From the NCBI RefSeq assembly GCF_002305875.1, contig NZ_CP022098.1, forward strand, positions 3,410,001-3,474,000: a DNA stretch of 64,000 nt, read 5' to 3'. Positions 25,375-33,419 of this stretch are shown here, in pieces (the first letter of the stretch is position 1; the number at the start of each line of letters is the position of its first letter). Source of the stretch: Cystobacter fuscus (GTDB taxonomy: Bacteria > Myxococcota > Myxococcia > Myxococcales > Myxococcaceae). The notes beneath the pieces are model-generated. The model worked only from the letters and a program-made list of their open reading frames with translations. It was not told where the DNA came from and searched no databases. The position numbers and the translations under genes are program-made.

Positions 25375-27138
25375 ATGGATCGCCGAAGAGTGACGAGCGT
25401 GGTGTGGGTGCTGGGATTGTTCGCCGCGGGAAGCGTGGCCGCGTGGCGCTCGACGCGGTTGCCTCCGCCCGCGCCAGACCCCCTGAGCCAGGTGCGCGAG
25501 TCGCTCGCGGCGGCCCAGCCAGCGACGCTCGAGGAAGCGGCGCCCCGGCTCTCGAACCCCTCGGCGTACCTGCCCGCGCAGTGCTACGCGGACACCCGGA
25601 GCACGGAGGGAGGAAGGACGCGCAATGGCTGCTTCGCGTGCCACCAGACGCCGCGGGCGCCAAATTATGTCGAGGACGCGGAACTCCAGACGGTGCTCAC
25701 CGTGTCCCGGTACGCGGAGGACAACCGCTGGACGAACGTGCTCCAGCCGCCGCCGCCCGTCGAGTGGTCCGAGACCGAGGTGCTGGCCTGGGTGCGCACG
25801 AGCAACTACGTGGACGCGCGTGGAGGGCTGCGGCTGGCGTCGGCGCTGGCGAAGCCCCCGGCCGCGTGGGACGCCAATGGAGACGGCCGGTGGGAGGGCT
25901 ATACGCCGGACTGCTGGTTCCAGCCGGACGGGGAGGGGTTCGATCATTCGCCGGACGGGGCGATGACGGGGTGGCGGGCGTTCGCCTACGCACCGTTTCC
26001 GGGCATGTTCTGGCCCACCAACGGCAGCGCGGGGGACGTGTTCATCCGGCTGCCCGAGGCGTTCCGGCGCGACGCGGCGGGGCGGGAGAGCAAGGCCATC
26101 TACCGCCTCAACCTCGCCATCCTGGAGGCGTTCATCCGGCGGGAGGACGTGCCGGTGCCGGCCACGGACGAGCGGGAGCTGGGCTCGGATCTCGATGGGG
26201 ATGGGGTGCTGGGGACGGCGAGGCGCGTGGCCTTCGTGTGGCCGCCGAGGCCGGGGCGCGCGTTCGGGTACGTGGGGCAGGCGGCGGGGTTGGATGCGGC
26301 GCGCGAGGGCTGGCCCGCGGCGGGGCTCTACCCGCGAGGCACCGAGTTCCTCCACAGCCTGCGCTACCTCGATGTGGAGGGAGGCCAGGTGCGCATGGCG
26401 GCGCGGATGAAGGAGCTGCGCTACATGCGCAAGACGCGCTGGCGCACGTACAGCGAGCTGCAACTGGCGGCCGAGGCCGAGGCTCGCGAGAAGATGAAGC
26501 ATCCGGACGTGCTCAAGAAGGTGCACGCGGACGTGGAGCGCGGGGTGGGCACGGGCACGGGCTGGGTGATGCAGGGGTTCATCGAGGCGGCGGACGGCGA
26601 GCTGCGGCCGCAGAATGTCGAGGAGACCACCGCCTGCATCGGGTGTCATGGCGGCGTGGGAGCGACGACGGACAGCACGTTCAGCTTCGCGCGCAAGTAC
26701 GCGCCGGGCATGGCCGTCCAGGAGGGCTGGTACCACTGGGGCACGCGTGGGCTGAAGGGCCTGCCGGAGCCCCGGCGCGCCGATGGCCGGGGGGAATACG
26801 CGCACTGGCTGGAGCAGGTGGGCGGGGGTGACGACTACGGGAGCAACGACGAGGTCCAGGCGCGCTTCTTCCGGGGGGACGGGACGCTCCGGCCCGACGC
26901 GGTGAAGGCGCTGACGCGGGACATCTCGACACTGCTCGTGCCCTCGCCCGCGCGGGCGTTGCGGCTGGACCGGGCGTACCTGGGGCTGGCGAAGGCGCAG
27001 CGCTTCGAGCGCGGCCGGGACGTGGTGGTGGGCACGACGCCCCACGTGCGGCAACGGCTGGAGCAGGACGGGGAGACGGGCCTCGAGGAGGCCGTTCTTC
27101 CGGCGTGGGTGCCGCCGGAGCGGACCGCCTCGCGCTGA
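25375..27138 (+). CDS. Secreted diheme c-type cytochrome-like protein
   Basis: 587 residues. It has an N-terminal signal or anchor helix (about 6-24). Two heme-c motifs are present: CFACH near residue 84 and CIGCH near residue 422. Two EF-hand-like calcium loops, DANGDGRWEG (about 165) and DLDGDGVLG (about 272), suggest Ca-binding. The region between is mostly Trp/Tyr-rich and resembles no family I can name. It should be a periplasmic or outer-surface electron carrier or oxidase/peroxidase-like enzyme. The gene follows the PhoX-like gene on the same strand, separated by a hairpin. Similar pairs of DUF839 and heme proteins may exist, but I cannot confirm that here. Confidence 0.72.
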   Translation: MDRRRVTSVVWVLGLFAAGSVAAWRSTRLPPPAPDPLSQVRESLAAAQPATLEEAAPRLSNPSAYLPAQCYADTRSTEGGRTRNGCFACHQTPRAPNYVEDAELQTVLTVSRYAEDNRWTNVLQPPPPVEWSETEVLAWVRTSNYVDARGGLRLASALAKPPAAWDANGDGRWEGYTPDCWFQPDGEGFDHSPDGAMTGWRAFAYAPFPGMFWPTNGSAGDVFIRLPEAFRRDAAGRESKAIYRLNLAILEAFIRREDVPVPATDERELGSDLDGDGVLGTARRVAFVWPPRPGRAFGYVGQAAGLDAAREGWPAAGLYPRGTEFLHSLRYLDVEGGQVRMAARMKELRYMRKTRWRTYSELQLAAEAEAREKMKHPDVLKKVHADVERGVGTGTGWVMQGFIEAADGELRPQNVEETTACIGCHGGVGATTDSTFSFARKYAPGMAVQEGWYHWGTRGLKGLPEPRRADGRGEYAHWLEQVGGGDDYGSNDEVQARFFRGDGTLRPDAVKALTRDISTLLVPSPARALRLDRAYLGLAKAQRFERGRDVVVGTTPHVRQRLEQDGETGLEEAVLPAWVPPERTASR

Positions 27139-27163
27139 GGGCCGCCGGGAGCGGGGCGGGGCC

Positions 27164-27640
27164 CTACGCCTTGTCGCGCGAGATGGGCCCGACCTTACCC
27201 TTGGTGACCCGGAGGTAGTCCGCGGGCGCGAGGATGATCTGCGTGCCGCGAATGCCCGCGGAGATGGAGATGGTGTCGAACAGCTCGATCGTCTCGTCCA
27301 CGAACACGGGGTAGTCCTTCTTGGCGCCGATGGCCGTGCAGCCGCCGCGCACGTAGCCCGTGAGCGGCTGGAGTTCCTTGAGCGGCACGGTGTCCACCTT
27401 CCGGTCGCCGCTCAGCCGCGCGAGCGCCTTGAGATCCAACTCCCCGTTGCCCGGCACCACGGCCATGAGGACGCCGGTGCGGTCGCCCCGGGCCACGAGC
27501 GTCTTGAAGAGCTGCTCCGGCGGCATCCCCACCTTGGCGGCCACGGACTCGGCGGACAGGTCCTCCAGGTCGACCTCGTAGTCGCGCAGCGTGTAGGCGA
27601 TGCCGAGCGAGTCGAGGATGCGGGCCGCGTTGGTCTTCAT
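27164..27640 (-). CDS. ybaK: YbaK/EbsC-type Cys-tRNA(Pro) deacylase
   Basis: 158 residues, a full-length YbaK/ProX-type editing domain. Family marks are PPEQLFKTLVARGD (about 39-52), a lysine in FKTL that binds the tRNA ester, and GYVRGGCTAIGAKKDYPVFVDE (about 94-115). YbaK hydrolyses mischarged Cys-tRNA(Pro) after prolyl-tRNA synthetase has released it. It lies 9 bases downstream of purK on the same strand and may be co-transcribed with purEK, with no obvious functional link. It converges with the cytochrome gene after 25 bases. Confidence 0.9.
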   Translation of the reverse strand: MKTNAARILDSLGIAYTLRDYEVDLEDLSAESVAAKVGMPPEQLFKTLVARGDRTGVLMAVVPGNGELDLKALARLSGDRKVDTVPLKELQPLTGYVRGGCTAIGAKKDYPVFVDETIELFDTISISAGIRGTQIILAPADYLRVTKGKVGPISRDKA

Positions 27641-27649
27641 GAGCTCCTC

Positions 27650-28792
27650 TCAAGCCCCCATGGCCCGGCGGGCGGCCTGGATGCGGGCGAGTGCCTCCTC
27701 GGGGGTGGAGCCCACGGCGGACAGGTGGCCCATCTTGCGGCCGGCGCGCGCCTCGCGCTTGCCATACAGGTGCAGGCGCACGCCGGGCATGGCGAGCACG
27801 GCCTCGAAGCGGGGCCCACCCTCGCGCAACCACAGGTCGCCCAGCAGGTTGACGATGGCCGCGGGGCGCACCACCTCCACCGAGCCCAGGGGCAGGTTGC
27901 ACACCGCGCGCACCGCCTGCTCGAACTGGCTGGTGAGGCACGCCACCTCGGTGGCGTGGAAGCTGTTGTGGGGCCGAGGCGCCAGCTCGTTCACCAGCAG
28001 CCGACCGTCCTTGAGCAGGAACAGCTCCACCACCAGCAGTCCCTCGACCGCGAGCGCCGTGGCCATGGCGCGTCCCAGCTCCACCGCCTGGGCGCTCACC
28101 TCGGGGGGAATCTGTCCTGGCAGCAGGGACCAGTCGAGGATGCGCTCCTCGTGGTGGTTGTAGGCGGGCGGGTACACCACCACCTCGCCCCGGGGCGAGC
28201 GCGCCACCAGCACGGACAACTCCGCCTCCAGCTCCAGCGCGGCCTCCACCACCACGGGCCGCTGGCCCAGCTCCCGCCATGCCTGGGGTGTCTCGGCGCT
28301 GGACTTCACCGGGTACTGGCCGCGCCCGTCGTAGCCGCCCTCGGACGCCTTCACGAAGCAGCGTCCGCCCAGGGCCTCCACCGTCGAGGTCAGCTCGGCC
28401 TCGCTGTTCGCCTGCCGCCAGGGGCCCTGGGGGAACCCGCCCTGGGCGAGCCAGGCGCGCTGCCGGCCCCGGTTCTGCACCACCTCCAGGACGTGGGCGC
28501 CCGGACGCATGGGCGCGTGCTGGGCCACGGCGTTGAGGGTGGCGAGGGGAATCTTCTCGATCTCCAGCGTCACCACGTCGCTCGCGCGCGCGAGCCGCCG
28601 GGCCTCGTCGGCATTGCCGAAGTCGGCGGTGTAGCACTGGTCCACCACGAAGCGCGCCGAGCACGCGGGATCCGGATCCAACGACTGCACCTGATAGCCG
28701 AGCGTGCGCGCGGACAGCGCCATCATCCGGCCGAGCTGTCCACCGCCGAGGATGCCGATCGTTCCGCCGGGAAGAACGGTGCGCGTGCTCAT
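27650..28792 (-). CDS. purK: N5-carboxyaminoimidazole ribonucleotide synthase PurK
   Basis: 380 residues. The ATP-grasp enzyme PurK turns AIR, ATP and bicarbonate into N5-CAIR in purine synthesis. The N-terminus has [16 protein letters not shown]; the ATP-grasp core includes [18 protein letters not shown] (about 150) and the metal-binding region [26 protein letters not shown] (about 245-275). The start ATG at 28792 overlaps the purE stop by 4 bases, the classic purE-purK coupling. The protein reaches past the C-terminal domain and is complete. Confidence 0.96.
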   Translation of the reverse strand: MSTRTVLPGGTIGILGGGQLGRMMALSARTLGYQVQSLDPDPACSARFVVDQCYTADFGNADEARRLARASDVVTLEIEKIPLATLNAVAQHAPMRPGAHVLEVVQNRGRQRAWLAQGGFPQGPWRQANSEAELTSTVEALGGRCFVKASEGGYDGRGQYPVKSSAETPQAWRELGQRPVVVEAALELEAELSVLVARSPRGEVVVYPPAYNHHEERILDWSLLPGQIPPEVSAQAVELGRAMATALAVEGLLVVELFLLKDGRLLVNELAPRPHNSFHATEVACLTSQFEQAVRAVCNLPLGSVEVVRPAAIVNLLGDLWLREGGPRFEAVLAMPGVRLHLYGKREARAGRKMGHLSAVGSTPEEALARIQAARRAMGA

Positions 28793-29283
28793 GCGAGCTC
28801 CCGGTCCTGGAGCACTTCGTTGGTGCGGGCCTGGCGCCAGGCGGCGAGCCGCGGGCGCAGCTCGGGGTACTTGAGCGACAGGATGGAGGCGGCGTACAGG
28901 GCGGCGTTGACGGCGCCCGGCTTGCCGATGGCCATGGTGCCCACCGGCACGCCCTTGGGCATCTGCACGATGGACATGAGCGCGTCGAAGCCGTTGAGCA
29001 CGGTGGCGGGGATGGGGATGCCGAGCACGGGCAGCAGCGTCTTGCTGGCCACCATGCCGGGCAGGTGCGCCGCGCCCCCGGCCGCCGCGATGATGACCGA
29101 CAGGCCCCGCGACTCGGCCGTCTCGGCGTACTGCATCATCCAATCCGGCGTGCGGTGGGCGGACACCACCCGGACCTCATGCGGAATGGCCAGCTCCTTG
29201 AGGACGTCGATTCCCGGGCGCAGATGCTCCAGGTCGCTCTTGCCGCCCATGATGACGCCTACCCACGGTGTGTCCGCGCTCAA
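28789..29283 (-). CDS. purE: N5-CAIR mutase PurE
   Basis: 164 residues, class I PurE, an octameric enzyme that moves the carboxylate of N5-CAIR to give CAIR. Active-site segments are visible: [17 protein letters not shown] at the N-terminus, [13 protein letters not shown] (about 41) and [11 protein letters not shown] (about 66), including the catalytic histidine of the AHRTP loop. It is the first gene of the purE-purK(-ybaK) unit. The upstream 149 bases to the vWA gene stop hold its promoter; I see no clear operator or riboswitch there. Confidence 0.96.
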   Translation of the reverse strand: MSADTPWVGVIMGGKSDLEHLRPGIDVLKELAIPHEVRVVSAHRTPDWMMQYAETAESRGLSVIIAAAGGAAHLPGMVASKTLLPVLGIPIPATVLNGFDALMSIVQMPKGVPVGTMAIGKPGAVNAALYAASILSLKYPELRPRLAAWRQARTNEVLQDRELA

Positions 29284-29432
29284 GCGCTTGCCTCCTGTGC
29301 GCCCTCCGGGTGATTCCCGCGAGGGGGAGAAAGCACTCGGAGATAGGGTGGGGGGCTGGCGCCGGTCAACACGGAAAATCGAGCCCGGGCGCTCCGTGGC
29401 CCGGCTGGAGCCCGGCCCGGAGTCCGGGGTGT

Positions 29433-30866
29433 TCAGTAGGTGGAGCCCAGGCGTCCGAAGCTCTTCAGGCTCTTGCTCTTCGAGCGCTTGACGGCCGCGC
29501 CCACGGCCGCGTCGTCCTCGGCCTGCTCGTAGTCCCGGAGCAGCTCCTGCTGTTCGGCCAGGTCCGCTGCCACGGCCGAGGGGGTGGCCACCTCACCCGC
29601 CTGCTCGAAGAGTTCCTGGTTGCGCGCCACGTAGCCCTTCGCTTCCTCCTTGCGCCCCTCGCGCAGGGCCTCGGCGGCCAGCGTCAGGTTCTTCGCGCTC
29701 AGGGCCCGGGTCGCATACACGATGGCTTCCTTGTCCCGCCGCGCGCGGATCTCCTCGTGCCGGGGTGTCACCTTCGCGCCCAGGTCCACCACGTGGAGCA
29801 TCGGCTCGTTGTCGCGCAGGTCCCGGAAGGACAGGGACACCTCGGTCACATGCACGGGGTTGCCCTCGCGTGCGTCCTCCACGGTGAGTCGCGCCACCAC
29901 CCGCTCCGTCTGTCCCGAGGAGAAGTCGGGCAGCCGCACCGTCACGCGGCGTCCTTCCTGCTTGAAGCGGTAGCCCAGCACCTCTTCCAGCCGCACCCCC
30001 TGGGGCAGGGTGAAGGACAGCACCACGTCGCGCGCCACGCTGGTGGAGGCCTGCCGCAGATCCTTCTGGAAGAGGGAGCCGAGCTGGGCCGCGTCCTCGA
30101 GGAAGCCGTAGGCGCCCGAGCCCAGCTCGGCGAAGCCCTGCATCAGATCCTCGTTGAAGTCCGTGCCCACGCCGATGGCGCTCACGGTGATGCCTCCGGC
30201 GCGGATGTCCCGGACGAGCGCCAACAGGTCCGCGTCCTCGGTGAGGCCCTCGGTGGGCTGGCCGTCGCTCAAGAGGATGATGCGCTCGACGCAGCCGGTG
30301 CACGCGGAGGCACGCACCTGTGCGCGGCCCTCCTGGAGTCCCGAGGAGATGTTGGTGCCCCCCTCGTCCCAGATGCCGTCGATGTACCGACGCATCTGTT
30401 CGCGATTGCCGGGGGTGGCCGGCAGGCCTCCCAGGCCGCGTACGTCCGAGCCGTAGTGGACGATGGCCAGCCAGTCATCCTCGCGCAGCTGGTCCACGAG
30501 GTGGTGCGCCGCCTGCCGGGCCTGTTGCAGCTTGTAGCCGCCCATGGACGAGGAGCGGTCGATGACCAGCGCCAGGTTCACCGGCAGCCGCCGGGCGCCC
30601 GGCACCTCCATGCCGGTGATGTCCACCGTGGCGAACAGCTCCGAGGAGCCTGGGGGGATGTAGGGATGGGACAGCCGGGCCGTCATCTTCAACGCGCCCG
30701 ACGTCTCCGCTCGGGACTGGAGGTTGATCGGCCCGTGGTGGTCCACCGGGCTGGCTCCATGGGAGTCCTCCGGGGGCGGCGAGAACGGGGAGGGGGGCAG
30801 ACCCAGCACCAGGGCGGTGAGGGCGAGCACACCGGCCAGGGAGACGAAGACGGCCGTCTTGTTCAT
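29433..30866 (-). CDS. von Willebrand factor type A domain protein (signal-anchored)
   Basis: 477 residues from the ATG at 30866 (AGGAG nine bases upstream; a GTG three bases earlier is also in frame). An N-terminal hydrophobic segment (about 8-24) is a signal peptide or anchor. The vWA domain (about 94-265) keeps the metal-binding MIDAS residues Asp103, Ser105 and Ser107 (DRSSS) and a downstream GTNISSG threonine and SDGQP aspartate. Two cysteines (CTGC) sit within it. The C-terminal part (about 275-477) is a beta-sandwich-like region followed by charged helices, as in YfbK-type proteins. It precedes the glt genes on the opposite strand side, next to gltK. It resembles metal-dependent adhesion or chaperone proteins; substrate unknown. 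Confidence 0.8.
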   Translation of the reverse strand: MNKTAVFVSLAGVLALTALVLGLPPSPFSPPPEDSHGASPVDHHGPINLQSRAETSGALKMTARLSHPYIPPGSSELFATVDITGMEVPGARRLPVNLALVIDRSSSMGGYKLQQARQAAHHLVDQLREDDWLAIVHYGSDVRGLGGLPATPGNREQMRRYIDGIWDEGGTNISSGLQEGRAQVRASACTGCVERIILLSDGQPTEGLTEDADLLALVRDIRAGGITVSAIGVGTDFNEDLMQGFAELGSGAYGFLEDAAQLGSLFQKDLRQASTSVARDVVLSFTLPQGVRLEEVLGYRFKQEGRRVTVRLPDFSSGQTERVVARLTVEDAREGNPVHVTEVSLSFRDLRDNEPMLHVVDLGAKVTPRHEEIRARRDKEAIVYATRALSAKNLTLAAEALREGRKEEAKGYVARNQELFEQAGEVATPSAVAADLAEQQELLRDYEQAEDDAAVGAAVKRSKSKSLKSFGRLGSTY

Positions 30867-30961
30867 CACGAGGGGCTCCTGCGGGAGGACGAGGGGCCCG
30901 GCTGCTCACGCATGGCGTGGCGAAAAGGTCTGAAGACCCTCTCGCGCGCGGTGCGCCGCGC

Positions 30962-31459
30962 TCAGTTCCCCGTCGAACTCAGGCTCGAGGCGCAGAAGTT
31001 CGGCGACTCGTTCTCGCCGAAGATGCTCCGGTACGTGTCCGGATCGCTCTTCTTCAGATCCGACAGCGCCGCCTCGTCGAGCAGCAGCGGACGGCATGCC
31101 AGGGTCGCCTTGACGTCCGGGGCCGTCTGCGGGGAGGTGACCGAGCAGTCGGTGGCGCTGTTCAGGTTGCACGGCGCGCTGCAATAGCCCAGCACCTGGA
31201 GGGCATCGCCCTCGCCCGTCGTCTGGATCTCGGTGCCCGCGGTGCGCACGCACACCAGGTTCTCGCAATCCACCGAGCCGAAGGAGATGAAGTCCTGGTT
31301 GAACCGGAGGTCACTCGGGGCGATGGGGATGGCTCCCAGCCCCGAGGGATCGTTGGGATCCTTCTTCACCAGCACGCAGGGCTTCCCAGTGTCGGAAGGG
31401 ATCTCGCACCCGCCGCACAGCAGGGCGGCACCCATCAGAAGAGCCAGACGCGCAGACAT
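30962..31459 (-). CDS. gltK: Cysteine-rich lipoprotein, probable GltK
   Basis: 165 residues from the ATG at 31459. The signal peptide ends GAALLCGGC with likely lipidation at Cys18. The mature protein has several further cysteines, in part in Cys-rich pairs (for example YCSAPC near 92), so disulfides are likely after export. In Myxococcus xanthus the gliding genes gltK-gltB-gltA-gltC are clustered and GltK is an outer-membrane lipoprotein. Here the lipoprotein gene is divergent from gltB with a shared 287-base intergenic region. Naming it GltK rests on that neighbourhood and on its type, not on sequence comparison. Confidence 0.55.
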   Translation of the reverse strand: MSARLALLMGAALLCGGCEIPSDTGKPCVLVKKDPNDPSGLGAIPIAPSDLRFNQDFISFGSVDCENLVCVRTAGTEIQTTGEGDALQVLGYCSAPCNLNSATDCSVTSPQTAPDVKATLACRPLLLDEAALSDLKKSDPDTYRSIFGENESPNFCASSLSSTGN

Positions 31460-31746
31460 CGACGTGCACCTCACCAGAAATCGGAGTTGAAGCGTGAGGG
31501 GCCACCGTAGCACAGCGTCCCGGTCTGCCAACCGTGTCGCGTGCGCGGCGCGAGGGCGCACCGCCTGCTTGCCCTGGACATTGACCTTGCAAGAATACCG
31601 AGTGGGCAGACGTGGGTCGGGGAAACCATTTTTGATCGGTTGATGGCTCACGAGGGTGGCGCATAGGATGCGGACTCGTAGCCGCCTCCGATGTTGGATC
31701 CACATCGGTCGGTGGGAAGACGCCCCATGACACGGAGCTCCCGGAA
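31460..31746. promoter_or_regulatory. Shared divergent promoter region of gltK and gltBAC
   Basis: 287 bases without a gene between the two start codons. It must contain promoters in both directions. A less GC-rich patch (ACCATTTTTGATCGGTTGATGG at about 31627-31648) and an imperfect palindrome CCGATGTTGGATCCACATCGG (about 31688-31708) are the only structured elements I see. I find no exact sigma-54 site and no clear -35/-10 pair. Confidence 0.45.
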
Positions 31747-32577
31747 GTGAATCGCCTCCAGGCCGTCCTGCTCGCGTTGTTCCTCGCGCCCGCAGCACCG
31801 GCACTCGCACAGAACCAGGAAGAGGGGCTCGGACTCGATCTGAGCGGTGATCCCCAGAAGCCCCAGCAGGAAGAGACGGAAGCCGCCGCGGAGCCGCCTG
31901 CGGAGGAGCCTCCATTGCCCTCGCCCGTCGCGGAGGCCCCACCGGCAGAGCCCCTCACGCCGGCCGAGCGCGACGTCACGCTCGACGATCGCGTGAAGAG
32001 CGTGCAGCGCAAGGTGTACCTGAAGAAGAACCGCTTCGAGCTGGCGCCCTTCGTCACCCTGTCGGTGAACGACCCGTACTACACCAAGCTGGGCACCGCG
32101 GTGCGCGGGGCGTACTACCTGGCGGACACGCTGGCGATCGCCGCGCGCGTCTCGCTCATGCAGGTGCTGCCCGAGGACGACGTTCGCATCGCCAAGTCCA
32201 CCTTCCAGAGCCGCATCTTCTACTCGGTGCCCCAGTGGTCCGCGATGGGCGACGTGGAGTGGAGCCCGCTCTACGGCAAGGTGGCCTTCCTCAACGACAT
32301 CCTCCACTTCGACGCCTACCTCGTGGGCGGCCTGGGCGTGGTGAACACCGAGGCGGCGACGGACTATGCGGTGGGCCCGCTTCCCGCCGCGGACCTCGGC
32401 ATCGGCATGCGCTTCGTGGCCCGGGACTTCTTCGCGGTGAACGTGGCGCTCATCAACACGACCTACGTGGACAGGCCCAAGTTCACCAGCAAGGGCGCCA
32501 CCCAGAACCTCATGACCCTCAACGCCGGCATCTCCATCTTCTTCCCCCTCAAGTCGACTGGACGGGACGCCGAATGA
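31747..32577 (+). CDS. gltB: Outer-membrane beta-barrel gliding protein GltB
   Basis: 276 residues from a GTG start with GGAG about ten bases upstream. A signal peptide (about 1-21, ending APALAQ) is followed by an acidic, Pro-rich segment (22-75), then a barrel-like domain of alternating strands (about 90-276) ending in a typical C-terminal strand NAGISIFF with aromatic residues. This pattern fits the myxobacterial outer-membrane beta-barrel family. GltB in M. xanthus is a porin-like protein of the gliding complex that spans the outer membrane with GltA. The gene overlaps the next one by 4 bases. Confidence 0.8.
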   Translation: MNRLQAVLLALFLAPAAPALAQNQEEGLGLDLSGDPQKPQQEETEAAAEPPAEEPPLPSPVAEAPPAEPLTPAERDVTLDDRVKSVQRKVYLKKNRFELAPFVTLSVNDPYYTKLGTAVRGAYYLADTLAIAARVSLMQVLPEDDVRIAKSTFQSRIFYSVPQWSAMGDVEWSPLYGKVAFLNDILHFDAYLVGGLGVVNTEAATDYAVGPLPAADLGIGMRFVARDFFAVNVALINTTYVDRPKFTSKGATQNLMTLNAGISIFFPLKSTGRDAE

Positions 32578-33419
32578 AGACCGCCCATCGTCTGCTGATC
32601 GCCCTGGCCCTCGTGCCCGGGCTCGTGCTGGCCCAGGCTCCCGCCGCGCCGGCCGCGCCCGCTCCGGCTCCCGCCGCCAAGCCCGCTCCCGCCAAACCCG
32701 CCACCCCGCCCAACGGCCCCACCACGACCGGCTCGGCCGAGCAGGAAGCCGGTGACGTGTCGGAAGTGGACAAGGATCGGCTCGGGCCCCTGCGCGAGCG
32801 CGTGGTGCCCGTCTCCGGTCACCTCTTCCTCAAGAAGGGCCGCCTGGAGCTGAGCCCCTCGGCGACCTTCTCCATCAAGGACGCCTTCTATTCGAAGTAC
32901 ATCTTCGGCGGCGTGCTCACCTACCACTTCACGGAGACGCTGGGCCTGAGCCTGCGCGCCGGCTACTCCCTGCCCACGGTGGCCGCGGCCGCGCAGATCT
33001 GCACCTTCGATTCGACGGGTGGATCCACCACCCGCGGCTGCCGCCGGCCCACCTTCGAGGATCTGGAGGACAAGGCGCCGGGGAAGATCCTGCTGACGGG
33101 CGGGCTCGACGTGCAGTGGGCGCCCATCTACGGGAAGATGTCGCTGCTGTCCGAGCAGTTCCTGCACTTCGATCTGTACGGCATCGCGGGCGCCACCGCG
33201 GTGCAGTACCGCGCTCCCGGCGCGACGGAGCTGACCGTGGGCGGCAACGTCGGTGTCGGCATGCGCTTCTTCGTCAACCGGTGGATGACGGTGCGCACCG
33301 AGTTCCGTGACCTCATCTACGTGGAGAAGGCCCTCAACCCGGCCACCACGCTGCGCAACCAGTTGCTGTTCGAGCTGGGTGTGTCCTTCTTCTTCCCCAA
33401 CGCCCCCCCTGAATCATGA
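32574..33419 (+). CDS. gltA: Outer-membrane beta-barrel gliding protein GltA
   Basis: 281 residues, ATG at 32574 overlapping the gltB stop. A signal peptide (1-20) and an Ala/Pro-rich linker (21-50) precede a beta-barrel domain of the same type as GltB: GHLFLKKGRLELSPSATFSI near residue 84 parallels KVYLKKNRFELAPFVTLSV in GltB, so the two are paralogues. Two cysteines (about 142 and 155) occur in a loop. The last strand ends GVSFFFP. GltA and GltB act with GltC and GltK in the outer-membrane part of the gliding machinery. The 4-base overlap with gltC suggests coupled translation. Confidence 0.8.
   Translation: MKTAHRLLIALALVPGLVLAQAPAAPAAPAPAPAAKPAPAKPATPPNGPTTTGSAEQEAGDVSEVDKDRLGPLRERVVPVSGHLFLKKGRLELSPSATFSIKDAFYSKYIFGGVLTYHFTETLGLSLRAGYSLPTVAAAAQICTFDSTGGSTTRGCRRPTFEDLEDKAPGKILLTGGLDVQWAPIYGKMSLLSEQFLHFDLYGIAGATAVQYRAPGATELTVGGNVGVGMRFFVNRWMTVRTEFRDLIYVEKALNPATTLRNQLLFELGVSFFFPNAPPES

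Noticed and set aside
29433-30866. The vWA protein as CglB, the gliding adhesin
   Set aside because: It has no lipobox, is signal-anchored, and its C-terminal part looks like YfbK-type proteins, so I left it unnamed.
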